From assembly GCF_048066175.1 (NCBI RefSeq), contig NZ_JBLTXA010000001.1, forward strand, positions 124,001 through 188,000: a stretch of DNA of 64,000 nucleotides. Reading direction: 5' to 3'. The position numbers and the translations under genes are program-made. This document shows positions 33,485-41,176 of the stretch, piece by piece (within the stretch, counting starts at the first letter, position 1; each line of letters begins with the position of its first letter). The notes under the pieces are model-generated. The model did not search any database and was not told the DNA's origin. It saw only the letters and a program-made list of their open reading frames with translations. This stretch comes from Niveispirillum fermenti (GTDB lineage Bacteria; Pseudomonadota; Alphaproteobacteria; Azospirillales; Azospirillaceae).

Positions 33485-36400
33485 TCAGAAAATCTCGGCC
33501 GGGTGGCCGTTTGCGCTGGTTTCAGGGGATTTATCGCCCCGCAGCCGTTCAATGGCGGGACCGCCGAACCGGGCGAACAGGATCGGGGTCAGGATCATGT
33601 CCAGCAGCGTGGCACTGATCAGACCGCCGAAGATGGTGACGGCGACGGGATGCAGGATTTCCTTGCCCGGCGCATCGGCCCCGATCAACAGCGGCACCAG
33701 CGCCAGCCCGGCTGATAGGGCCGTCATCAGCACCGGCACCAGTCGTTCCCGGCTGCCGCGCCGGATCATGGCGGGGCCGAAAACCTCCCCCTCGATCCGG
33801 CAGAGGTTGATGTAATGGCTGACTTTCAGAATGCCATTGCGGGTGGCAATACCCGCCAGGGTGATGAAACCCACCATGCTGGCCACCGACAGGGGCAGGC
33901 CGGCCAGCCACAGGGCCGCCACGGACCCGATCAGCGCCATCGGCACGGTGCCCATGATGATCAGCACGGGCACGAGCGAGCGGTAGCGGCTGTAGAGCAG
34001 CAGCAGGACCAGCACGAAGGAAACCAGGGATAGCAGCACCATGGTCCGCGCCGCCTGTTCCTGCGCCTGGAAGGTGCCTTCCAGGCTGGCATGCGTGCCG
34101 GCCTGCATCGGGGTGTCGGCCAGAACGGCTCGAATATCCGCGACGATGGCCGCCATGTCCCGGCGCCCGTCGCCATTGGCCAGAATGGCCAGCCGCCGCC
34201 GGCCATTCTCGCGCATGATCTCGTTCGGGCCATCGGCCTCCGTCACGCTGGCCAGATGGGCGAGCGGCACGGGGCCGACGGCCGTGTCGATCAGAAGCCG
34301 GCCCAGCGCCGCCGGCCGGCGATCCTCATCGACCAGCCGCAGGACAAGATCGTGCCGGCGCTCGCCTTCGATGATCTCCGCCATCGTCTCGCCATTGGAG
34401 AGAACCTCCACGGCGTGCAGCACGGCGGCCGGGGTCACGCCATGGGCACGGGCGCGGTCCGGGTCCACCGCCACGCGCACCTGCGGGATCAGCACCTGCT
34501 TTTCGATCTGCAGGTCGACCAGCCCCGGAATGGTGGACAGGCGCTGTTGCAACCCGCCCGCCAGTGCCCGCAGGGCCTGCATGTCCTCGCCATACAGCTT
34601 GACGGCCAACTGCGCCCGCACGCCGGACAGCATGTGATCCAGGCGGTGTGAAATAGGCTGCCCCAGATTGACCGACACGGGCAGTGCCGACAGCCGCTGG
34701 CGGATATCCGCCAAGATCTCCGCCTTTCCCCGTGCAGATGGCCGCAGATGCGCCTCCATCTCGGACATGTGAACGCCCATGGCATGTTCATCCAGTTCGG
34801 CCCGTCCCGTCCGACGGGCGATGCCCGTCACCTCGGGCACCTCCAGGATCAGACTTTCCGCCATGCGTCCCACCGACGCCGACGGGTCCAGCGCGATGCC
34901 GGGGTTCAGCGACAGCGTTATGGTCAGCGTGCCTTCGTTGAAGTCGGGCAGGAAGGCGCGTGGCAGGAAGGGGACGGCCGCCAGCGCCGCCAGGATGGCA
35001 ACCGCCACGCCGCCCAGGACAGCCCCGCGATGCGCGAAGGCCAGGTCCAGCAGCCGGTCGTTGCCCGCCTTAAGACGGCGGACCAGCCAGCCTTCGCGAT
35101 GGATGGCCCCCGCCAGGCGGGGCAACAGATGAAAGGCCAGCACCGGGGTCACCGTGATGGCCGTGACCAGACTGGCCAGGATCGCGGTGATATAGGCGAT
35201 GCCCAGCGGCGCGAACAGCCGCCCTTCCACCCCCGAAAGGGCGAACAGCGGCACGAAGACCAGGACGATGATGGCCGTGGCGTAAACGATGCCCGACCGC
35301 ACCTCCGCACTGGCTGCCAGCACGATGGAGAATACAGGCCCCGGCGCGGGCCGGGCCGCATTCTCCCGCAGGCGGCGGAAGATGTTCTCCACATCCACCA
35401 CCGCATCATCGACCATTTCGCCGATGGCGATCGCCAGCCCGCCCAGCGTCATGGTGTTGATGGTCAGGCCCAGCGCCTTGAAAACCAGCACCGTGACCAG
35501 CAGGGAAACGGGAATGGCCGTCAGGCTGATCAGCGTGGTCCGGGCATTACCCAGGAACAGGAAGAGGATGATGGCCACCACCACCCCGGCCTCCACCAGG
35601 ACGCGGCCCACATTGGCGACACTGTTCTCGATGAAATCGGCCTGCCGGAAAACGATGGCGGGTGCCGCCACGCCTGCGGGCATGCCGGCAGACAGTTCAT
35701 CAAGCGCCTGTTCCACAGCCCGCGTCAGGGTCAGCGTGTCGGCATCCGGCTGCTTCTGCACCGAGATAAGCACGGCCGGACCGCCATCCAGCCCGGCATC
35801 GCCGCGACGCGGACGGGGGGCATGCTCGACCAGCGCCACATCGCCCAGGGTGATCACGGCACCGTCGCGCACGGCCACGGCAAGACGGCGCAGGTCCTCC
35901 AGCCGGTCGGTGCGGCCGATGCCGCGGATCAGCAGTTCCTCCCCCTGCCGGTCCACCACACCGCCGCCGGCATTGGCACCATAGCCGGCCAGCGCCGTCC
36001 GCAGGTCGGCCAGCGTGACGCCCAGAAGGGCCATGCGGCCCGTATCGGGTGCCACGCGGAACTGACGCACCTGCCCGCCCATGGGAATGACTTGGGAGAC
36101 GCCAGGGATGGACAACAGACGGGGCCGCACATTCCAGTCGGCCAGATCGCGCAGGCGCATCGGATCGATCGCCCCATCGGCCGCCGGCGTCAGGGCGACC
36201 AGCATGATCTCTCCCATGATGGAGGAGATGGGGCCCATCTGAGGCACCGCCCCCGGCGGCAGACGGTCCGACAGCCGTGACAGCCGTTCCGCCACCTGTT
36301 GCCGGTTGCGATGGATTTCCGTGGCCCAGCCGAACTCCACCGTCACCACGGACAGGCCGGCGGCCGATGTGCTGCGCACCCGCTCCACACCGGGCATGCC

Positions 36401-36622
36401 GTTCATGGCGGTTTCGATGGGAAAGCTGACCAGCCGTTCCACCTCCTCCGGCGCCAGGCCGGGGCTTTCGGTCATCAAGGTGATGGTCGGCCGGTTCAGG
36501 TCCGGGAAGACATCCACCGACAGACGGTCCAGCGTGAAAACGCCATAGACCATCAGCAGCAGGGCGACCACCAGCACCAGCACACGGTTGCGCAGGCTGG
36601 CGGCGACGATTGTCGTGAACAT
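33485..36622 (-). CDS. heavy-metal efflux RND pump (CusA/CzcA family)
   Basis: 1045 residues with the RND layout: an N-terminal helix (LVLVVALLLMVYGVFTL), a large periplasmic loop, six helices, a second loop and six helices. DRLSVDVFPDLNRPTI and FLPDFNEGTLTI are family blocks. The TM4 motif near residues 400-415 is GEMVDDAVVDVENIFRRL: acidic residues for proton relay are present, but it matches neither the CzcA (DFGxxVDGAVVMVEN) nor the CusA type exactly, so the metal (Zn/Co/Cd versus Cu/Ag) is left open. The start is 11 nt after the adaptor stop, indicating translational coupling. No outer-membrane channel gene is in the operon. Confidence 0.92.
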   Translation of the reverse strand: MFTTIVAASLRNRVLVLVVALLLMVYGVFTLDRLSVDVFPDLNRPTITLMTESPGLAPEEVERLVSFPIETAMNGMPGVERVRSTSAAGLSVVTVEFGWATEIHRNRQQVAERLSRLSDRLPPGAVPQMGPISSIMGEIMLVALTPAADGAIDPMRLRDLADWNVRPRLLSIPGVSQVIPMGGQVRQFRVAPDTGRMALLGVTLADLRTALAGYGANAGGGVVDRQGEELLIRGIGRTDRLEDLRRLAVAVRDGAVITLGDVALVEHAPRPRRGDAGLDGGPAVLISVQKQPDADTLTLTRAVEQALDELSAGMPAGVAAPAIVFRQADFIENSVANVGRVLVEAGVVVAIILFLFLGNARTTLISLTAIPVSLLVTVLVFKALGLTINTMTLGGLAIAIGEMVDDAVVDVENIFRRLRENAARPAPGPVFSIVLAASAEVRSGIVYATAIIVLVFVPLFALSGVEGRLFAPLGIAYITAILASLVTAITVTPVLAFHLLPRLAGAIHREGWLVRRLKAGNDRLLDLAFAHRGAVLGGVAVAILAALAAVPFLPRAFLPDFNEGTLTITLSLNPGIALDPSASVGRMAESLILEVPEVTGIARRTGRAELDEHAMGVHMSEMEAHLRPSARGKAEILADIRQRLSALPVSVNLGQPISHRLDHMLSGVRAQLAVKLYGEDMQALRALAGGLQQRLSTIPGLVDLQIEKQVLIPQVRVAVDPDRARAHGVTPAAVLHAVEVLSNGETMAEIIEGERRHDLVLRLVDEDRRPAALGRLLIDTAVGPVPLAHLASVTEADGPNEIMRENGRRRLAILANGDGRRDMAAIVADIRAVLADTPMQAGTHASLEGTFQAQEQAARTMVLLSLVSFVLVLLLLYSRYRSLVPVLIIMGTVPMALIGSVAALWLAGLPLSVASMVGFITLAGIATRNGILKVSHYINLCRIEGEVFGPAMIRRGSRERLVPVLMTALSAGLALVPLLIGADAPGKEILHPVAVTIFGGLISATLLDMILTPILFARFGGPAIERLRGDKSPETSANGHPAEIF

Positions 36623-36633
36623 CGCACGCCCCC

Positions 36634-38304
36634 CTATCGTATCTGGTTCAGCAGGTCGGCGCCCTGCACCACGATGCGCATGCCGGCATCGGCGCCCGCC
36701 AGCACGCGGACATGTTCCGCCCCGGCCGGCACCGTGCGCACGGCATGGGGCACGAATCGCTGCGCACCCGCATGTTCGAGTATGGCGGGCAGCCCGTCGG
36801 GCCCGCGCACCAATGCGGTGCGCGGCAGCAACAGCCCCTCTTCCACCGGACCGGTCCTCAGGAACAACGACAGGATGGCACCGGCAACGGGCGGCCTTTC
36901 ACCCCATGTTTCTCCGTCCGGCAGGCGCAACAGCAGGCGGGTGGCCCCCGCCGGCCCCGGCCCCTGTCCCACCAGGACCAGCGGCACCGCGCGCGCGCCG
37001 ATCGCCGCGACAAAGCCGGCACCGGGCGGCGGCGGGCCGTCGAAGGACAGGGCCTCCACCAGCAGCACCCCGGGATCGGCCAGTTCGAAGATCGGGGTGA
37101 CATCCCGATCCTCGATCATCATGCCGGCGATGGCGCTGGTGGCCGTGATCACCCCGTCGATGGGGGCGACCAGCGGCACACGGGCCACCTGGGCCCGGGA
37201 CAAGGCCCGGCGTTGCCGCAGCAGGCCATCCAGGTTGGTTTGTGCGGCATCGATCTCCCGCTGCGGCACGGCACCCGACAGCTTCGACACACGCTCCCAT
37301 TGCTGGCGGGCCAGCCGGATCTCGCGATCCAGTCCGGCGAGCTGTTCAGAGATGCCGCCCCCCTCCTCCACCCGCAGAACCGGCTCGACATAGGCCAGCA
37401 CCTGTTCCGCCTTCACAACAGTGCCGGGCAGGGGAAATCCCCCTTCCGGCGGCATCAGCCGTCCCGATTGCGGCGACTGCACCCAGCCGGACCGGTTGGG
37501 ATCGGCGATGATGCGGCCCGCCAGGGGACGGACGGGGGCCACCTGTCCCACGTCCAGAAGCATGGTGCGCACCGACAGCAGACGCTGCGTCGGTTTGGGC
37601 ACAAAAAGGCCGCCATCGGGCAGACGGGCCGGCCGCGTGCCAAACGGGGGCGCCACATCCGCCGGCCCGCCATGGTCATGACCCTCATGGGCCAGCACGC
37701 GGCCCGCAGGCCAGGACAGCAGCACCAGCAGCACCAGGACCAAGCCCGTCCCGCGGCGGCGCATCAGGGCGATGCCGGCGGCCAGCAGCAAACCCAGGGC
37801 GAAGCCCACCCCCATACCGGCCAGCAGCGCACCAAGCCCGATCCCCCCGTCGGGGCCTTTTTCTGTTGCCGCACGGGGAACCGTCAGGGTGCCGACCAGC
37901 AGGTCGGCCATCCCGTCACCTGTCACGGTCAGGGCCAGCGCGTAATCGCCGGGCCGGCCGGCCCATGGAACGGCCAGTTGATATGTCCCGTCGGCGGCGG
38001 CCGGCACGGGCACCGGTGCCCCCCCATCCACGGAAAGGGTGACTTTCGCTTCCGTGACCGGGCTGTTGTCAGCCAGCCGGTCGATGAACAGGGTCAGGTC
38101 GGGTCCCCGCAACAGACCGACAAGCTGAACATCACCGCCATCGGCTTCAAGCATGGACGGGGTATCGGCGCGATCAGCGGGGACAGGCGCGGCGGGGCCG
38201 TGATCATGGCCTTCATGAGAAATAGCGGGCAACGGCACCATCAGGGCCGCAAGCAGCAACACCCCGCAGAGCAGGCGCATCGGGACAAGCATGGGATATT
38301 CCAT
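36634..38304 (-). CDS. RND periplasmic adaptor with a two-helix, His-motif N-terminal extension
   Basis: 556 residues. The C-terminal 330 or so are a membrane-fusion adaptor: the barrel-sandwich half-motif GWVQSPQSGRLMPPEGGFPLPGTVVKAEQVLAYVEP, an alpha-hairpin at LDREIRLARQQWERVSKLSGAVPQ, and APIDGVITATSAIAG. In front lies a first module: signal peptide, HEGHDHG (30-36), an Ig-like beta domain (about 55-145) and two transmembrane helices (154-181, 186-205). A second HEGHDHG copy follows at 207-213. The repeated His motif after each hydrophobic segment suggests fusion of a metal-binding module to the adaptor. Start 38304 is tentative (38292 and 38280 are alternatives); none has a strong ribosome site. 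Confidence 0.85.
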   Translation of the reverse strand: MEYPMLVPMRLLCGVLLLAALMVPLPAISHEGHDHGPAAPVPADRADTPSMLEADGGDVQLVGLLRGPDLTLFIDRLADNSPVTEAKVTLSVDGGAPVPVPAAADGTYQLAVPWAGRPGDYALALTVTGDGMADLLVGTLTVPRAATEKGPDGGIGLGALLAGMGVGFALGLLLAAGIALMRRRGTGLVLVLLVLLSWPAGRVLAHEGHDHGGPADVAPPFGTRPARLPDGGLFVPKPTQRLLSVRTMLLDVGQVAPVRPLAGRIIADPNRSGWVQSPQSGRLMPPEGGFPLPGTVVKAEQVLAYVEPVLRVEEGGGISEQLAGLDREIRLARQQWERVSKLSGAVPQREIDAAQTNLDGLLRQRRALSRAQVARVPLVAPIDGVITATSAIAGMMIEDRDVTPIFELADPGVLLVEALSFDGPPPPGAGFVAAIGARAVPLVLVGQGPGPAGATRLLLRLPDGETWGERPPVAGAILSLFLRTGPVEEGLLLPRTALVRGPDGLPAILEHAGAQRFVPHAVRTVPAGAEHVRVLAGADAGMRIVVQGADLLNQIR

Positions 38305-38370
38305 CGACGGCACGTGAAACAAGCCGGCCCACCCTTCCCGACAGGAAGGGCGCCGGCACGAACATCGGCG

Positions 38371-38796
38371 TCAGGTGGAAAGCGGGGGGCGAAGATCGGG
38401 GGGTGGGTGCCGCCCGGCGGGATCATCGCTGCGGGACGGCGGCAGGCACAGGCCCGACACGGCCCGGACAAAGGGTCCGGACCCAGCCGGCAGTCCGGCC
38501 GGCATATGGGTCATGCAGGCAGACAGGCAACCGCAGGCGCAAAGATCCTGACAACGGCCATCGGTCCCGTGATCGCGCCGATGATCCTGCCCAGCGGCCG
38601 TGACGCCATGGCCGGCCATGTCATGGCAATCACCATGGGCCGGCGCCGAAACGAAACTTGTCGGCGTTGCCGTTCCGTCACCGGCATGGTGCGCACCATC
38701 ATGAGCCGCGGCGGCGGACAGGCCGAACAGGGCCAGCACCAGCGCCACGGCGCCGGCCTTCAGCAAACCTGTCCAATAAAGCCCGATGCGCGACAT
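38371..38796 (-). CDS. His/Cys-rich exported protein, first gene of the metal operon
   Basis: 141 residues. Signal peptide about 1-31 (AGAVALVLALFGLSAAAA). The mature part is rich in ligands: HDGAHHAGDG, HGDCHDMAGHG, and a cysteine cluster with five Cys in CQDLCACGCLSAC plus MTHM. The Pro-rich tail PPPDLRPPLST resembles small DUF2946-like proteins of copper operons. Probably a periplasmic metal-binding protein for the downstream RND system; 66 nt separate it from the adaptor. No regulator gene (MerR, CusR type) is adjacent. Confidence 0.7.
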   Translation of the reverse strand: MSRIGLYWTGLLKAGAVALVLALFGLSAAAAHDGAHHAGDGTATPTSFVSAPAHGDCHDMAGHGVTAAGQDHRRDHGTDGRCQDLCACGCLSACMTHMPAGLPAGSGPFVRAVSGLCLPPSRSDDPAGRHPPPDLRPPLST

Positions 38797-38877
38797 GCGT
38801 CCTTCCCGGTGCGATAACCTGTGGAAGAATGGGCCGACGTGCCGGCCGCCGCAAGCGGCTTGACCGGTGATCAGCCA

Positions 38878-38914
38878 TTAAAAAGGCGGGCATCGCCTGC
38901 GCGAGCCCGCCTTT
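38878..38914 (-). terminator. intrinsic terminator of the 67-aa gene
   Basis: AAAGGCGGGC (38882-38891) and GCCCGCCTTT (38905-38914) form a 10-bp stem; on the minus strand it continues CCTTTTTAATGG. It lies 27 nt after the stop of the small gene and separates it from the metal operon. Confidence 0.8.
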
Positions 38915-38941
38915 GCAGGGGTCCGGCCCTTTGGAGGCCGG

Positions 38942-39145
38942 TCAGCGTCGCGATTTCGTCTCGCCGGCCGCCAGTTCGGCCTTCAGGGCGCGGATGCGCT
39001 CCAGCATCGTGTCCTTCAAACCGGGAGTCGGCTTCGGGCCCAGGGCGGCCAAGGCCGATTCAAGCTGCAACAAGGCGCGGCGCTTCTCCGCGTCGTTGCG
39101 CTTCAGGGGCCGGTTGTCGCTGCGCTGTCCTTCCATCGAACGCAT
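38942..39145 (-). CDS. small conserved-looking basic protein
   Basis: 67 residues, highly charged and predicted helical (KRNDAEKRRALLQLESALAALG, LKDTMLERIRALKAELAAGE), no signal peptide or membrane segment. The start at 39145 has AAGGGA 9 nt upstream; Met4 is an alternative. It is flanked by terminators on both sides, so it is probably its own transcription unit. Function unknown; the composition suggests a small nucleic-acid- or ribosome-associated protein, but this is a guess. Confidence 0.6.
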   Translation of the reverse strand: MRSMEGQRSDNRPLKRNDAEKRRALLQLESALAALGPKPTPGLKDTMLERIRALKAELAAGETKSRR

Positions 39146-39187
39146 GATCAATCCCTTAACGGTTACGGTAACCAGTGATAGGCAACG

Positions 39188-39220
39188 AAAAAGCCCCGGC
39201 CTTTCGGCACGGGGCTTTTT
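39188..39220 (-). terminator. intrinsic terminator downstream of tRNA-Glu
   Basis: AAAAAGCCCCG-GCC-TTTC-GGC-a-CGGGGCTTTTT: an 11-bp outer stem and 3-bp inner stem with one bulged A, followed on the minus strand by TTTTTCGTTG. It lies 75 nt after the tRNA 3' end. Confidence 0.85.
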
Positions 39221-39294
39221 CCGTATCTGCCAAATGATGCCAAAGTCAAGCATCCGGCTCCGGCGCCACACCCAAGAATTACCTTCCTGGAAGG

Positions 39295-39370
39295 TGGCGT
39301 CCCCAACGGGATTCGAACCCGTGTTACCAACGTGAAAGGCTGGTGTCCTAGGCCTCTAGACGATGGGGAC
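39295..39370 (-). tRNA. tRNA-Glu (anticodon UUC)
   Basis: Read on the minus strand the cloverleaf is complete: acceptor GTCCCCA / TGGGGAC, D-arm, anticodon stem-loop with CTTTCAC (anticodon TTC), and the T-arm GGTTCGAATCC. The discriminator is G and CCA is encoded. It is closely similar to E. coli tRNA-Glu. Confidence 0.97.
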
Positions 39371-39465
39371 GTCGTCGGTGGGCGGTTAATTAGCCGGGAC
39401 GACGGGCCTGATCAAGCACTTTTTTTCATGATCCTGCATATCGCCCATTCCGAGACCCGAAGGGA

Positions 39466-40989
39466 TCATTTCTTATATCGGTCCAGGGTCCGCTCGACAC
39501 GATATTCCAGGTCGCGGATGATGTTCAGCGACGGCAATCCCTTCAGCACCTTCAGCACGCCGGCCAACTGGGCCAGGGCGATTCCGTGACGGGGCCGCGC
39601 ACGCAGATACTCCACACGGAAATTGATCCCGATTTCCAGCCGCTGTTCCAGGTCGGCCTCCTTGGCGCGCACCAGCCGTTCCTGGCCCTCCTGCTCCATC
39701 AGCTTCTTCACGGCCGTGAACAGGACGGTGGCGGCCTGGGCGATGCCCAGTTCCTCTTCCGTCGGGGCGTGGGTCATGTCGGGTTCCAGCCGCACCTCCG
39801 CACCCTTCTTCTCCTGCAACTGCTTGACGGGCAGCACGATGGCGCAATCCTGCATCGCGGCTGCCAGGAAACTGTCGACCGCCTGCATGACGCGGTTGCG
39901 CGCCTCGGCCAGCAGGCGCTGCCATTCCGGATTCGGCTCGACGTGAACCTCCTCCGCCAGGCCCTTGATCATCACCTGCGCATCCGACACCAGCCGGGCG
40001 CTGGTCAGCAACCAGACGCGCCGGGCCATGACGGGGCCGCCAGCGGCACGGCCGATTTCCGTCAGGGTGCGGGTCAGATCAGAGAAAAGCCGGGCGGGGA
40101 TGAGCCGGGCCGGGTGGTTGCCCGACACATGCGTCATGTCCTGGGACAGCATGCGCACCAGCCGCAACGCCTGGAACGGTTGCGCCAGCATGGTCATCAG
40201 GCCGAAGAAGAAATATTCCACGATGTCGGTACCGGCATTGTGGATGTTGAGATAGGCGGTGCGGGCCACGGCGACCGCCTTGGGCGTAAAGTCGAAAACG
40301 GGTCCTTCCTCCACCCCCGCCATGCGGCGGATGCGGTGCAGCGTGGGGGTCAATTGCCCGTTCAGGCTCAGCAGCACGGCAATTTCCTCCATATCCTCCA
40401 GCGCGCGGTCGCTGCCCAGGATGGCCGCCAGTTCCCCACGCCGGCCATAGGACCGCCGTGCCTCATCCAGGATGGCACGGGTGGCGTCCGCCGCCGCCAG
40501 GGCGCCCCGGTCGGCAAAGGTCTGAAGATCGGTCCAGCGCTGCTCACGCACGGCGCGGCCATATTCCGCCTCCATGGTCAGCAACAGGGTGCGGTGGGGA
40601 GAGGTCTGCAGGATACGCCACCAGGGCGCCAGAATCTGGCGCGGCAGCGCGGCCTTGCGCTTCTCCTCATGCGGGTCGCCATTATAAAGGAAAAGCTCTA
40701 CCCCCATGCACACGGCACGCTGGAACGTCTGAATGCGGGCGGGTTTCAGCGAACGCAGCCGCGGGCGCAGCGTGTCCAGGATCTGCTCGTCGGTCGGATC
40801 GCGCCGTTCGGCGGCACGGGCCATTTCCACGGCGCGGGCCACGCGCAGCAGGGACGGGTCGTCCAACTGGTCGAAATGGGCCTGCAGCTTCGATACGGCT
40901 GAACCGGAGTCCCCTGGCGCCTCCGCCGCGGGTTTCGTCTTTGTTTCCTCGGACTTCTGTACCGGCGTTCCCGCCGACCGTACCGTCAT
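39466..40989 (-). CDS. conserved-looking protein of unknown function, 507 aa
   Basis: 507 residues, cytosolic, almost entirely helical, with no recognised domain. It opens with a Glu/Pro/Ala-rich segment of about 35 residues, then long amphipathic helices (DPSLLRVARAVEMARAAERRDPTDEQILDTLRPRL, RTLLLTMEAEYGRAVREQRWTDLQTFADRG). A moderately hydrophobic stretch (IVEYFFFGLMTMLAQPFQALRLV) near residue 255 is too polar at its edges for a clear membrane helix. The ATG at 40989 was chosen; the GTG at 41028 is an alternative. It stands alone between tRNA-Glu and recJ. Its size and all-helical, repeat-poor layout resemble the 569-aa protein at 58616-60325, but no sequence similarity was seen. Confidence 0.7.
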   Translation of the reverse strand: MTVRSAGTPVQKSEETKTKPAAEAPGDSGSAVSKLQAHFDQLDDPSLLRVARAVEMARAAERRDPTDEQILDTLRPRLRSLKPARIQTFQRAVCMGVELFLYNGDPHEEKRKAALPRQILAPWWRILQTSPHRTLLLTMEAEYGRAVREQRWTDLQTFADRGALAAADATRAILDEARRSYGRRGELAAILGSDRALEDMEEIAVLLSLNGQLTPTLHRIRRMAGVEEGPVFDFTPKAVAVARTAYLNIHNAGTDIVEYFFFGLMTMLAQPFQALRLVRMLSQDMTHVSGNHPARLIPARLFSDLTRTLTEIGRAAGGPVMARRVWLLTSARLVSDAQVMIKGLAEEVHVEPNPEWQRLLAEARNRVMQAVDSFLAAAMQDCAIVLPVKQLQEKKGAEVRLEPDMTHAPTEEELGIAQAATVLFTAVKKLMEQEGQERLVRAKEADLEQRLEIGINFRVEYLRARPRHGIALAQLAGVLKVLKGLPSLNIIRDLEYRVERTLDRYKK

Positions 40990-41176
40990 GACAATGATCG
41001 CCCCGTTCAAGAAACCGCTTGCGACCACCCCCCGTTTCGCACGGCCCGACCCGGTCGGGGAGCGATGGGAGACTATAAGACAAAGGCCGGCGCCTGTCTT
41101 TAACGATCTGGTAACAATTTAACGCGAACGGGTTAAGGTCCGATCAAGGAAAGGTGAAATCTCGATGATGGTTGGT

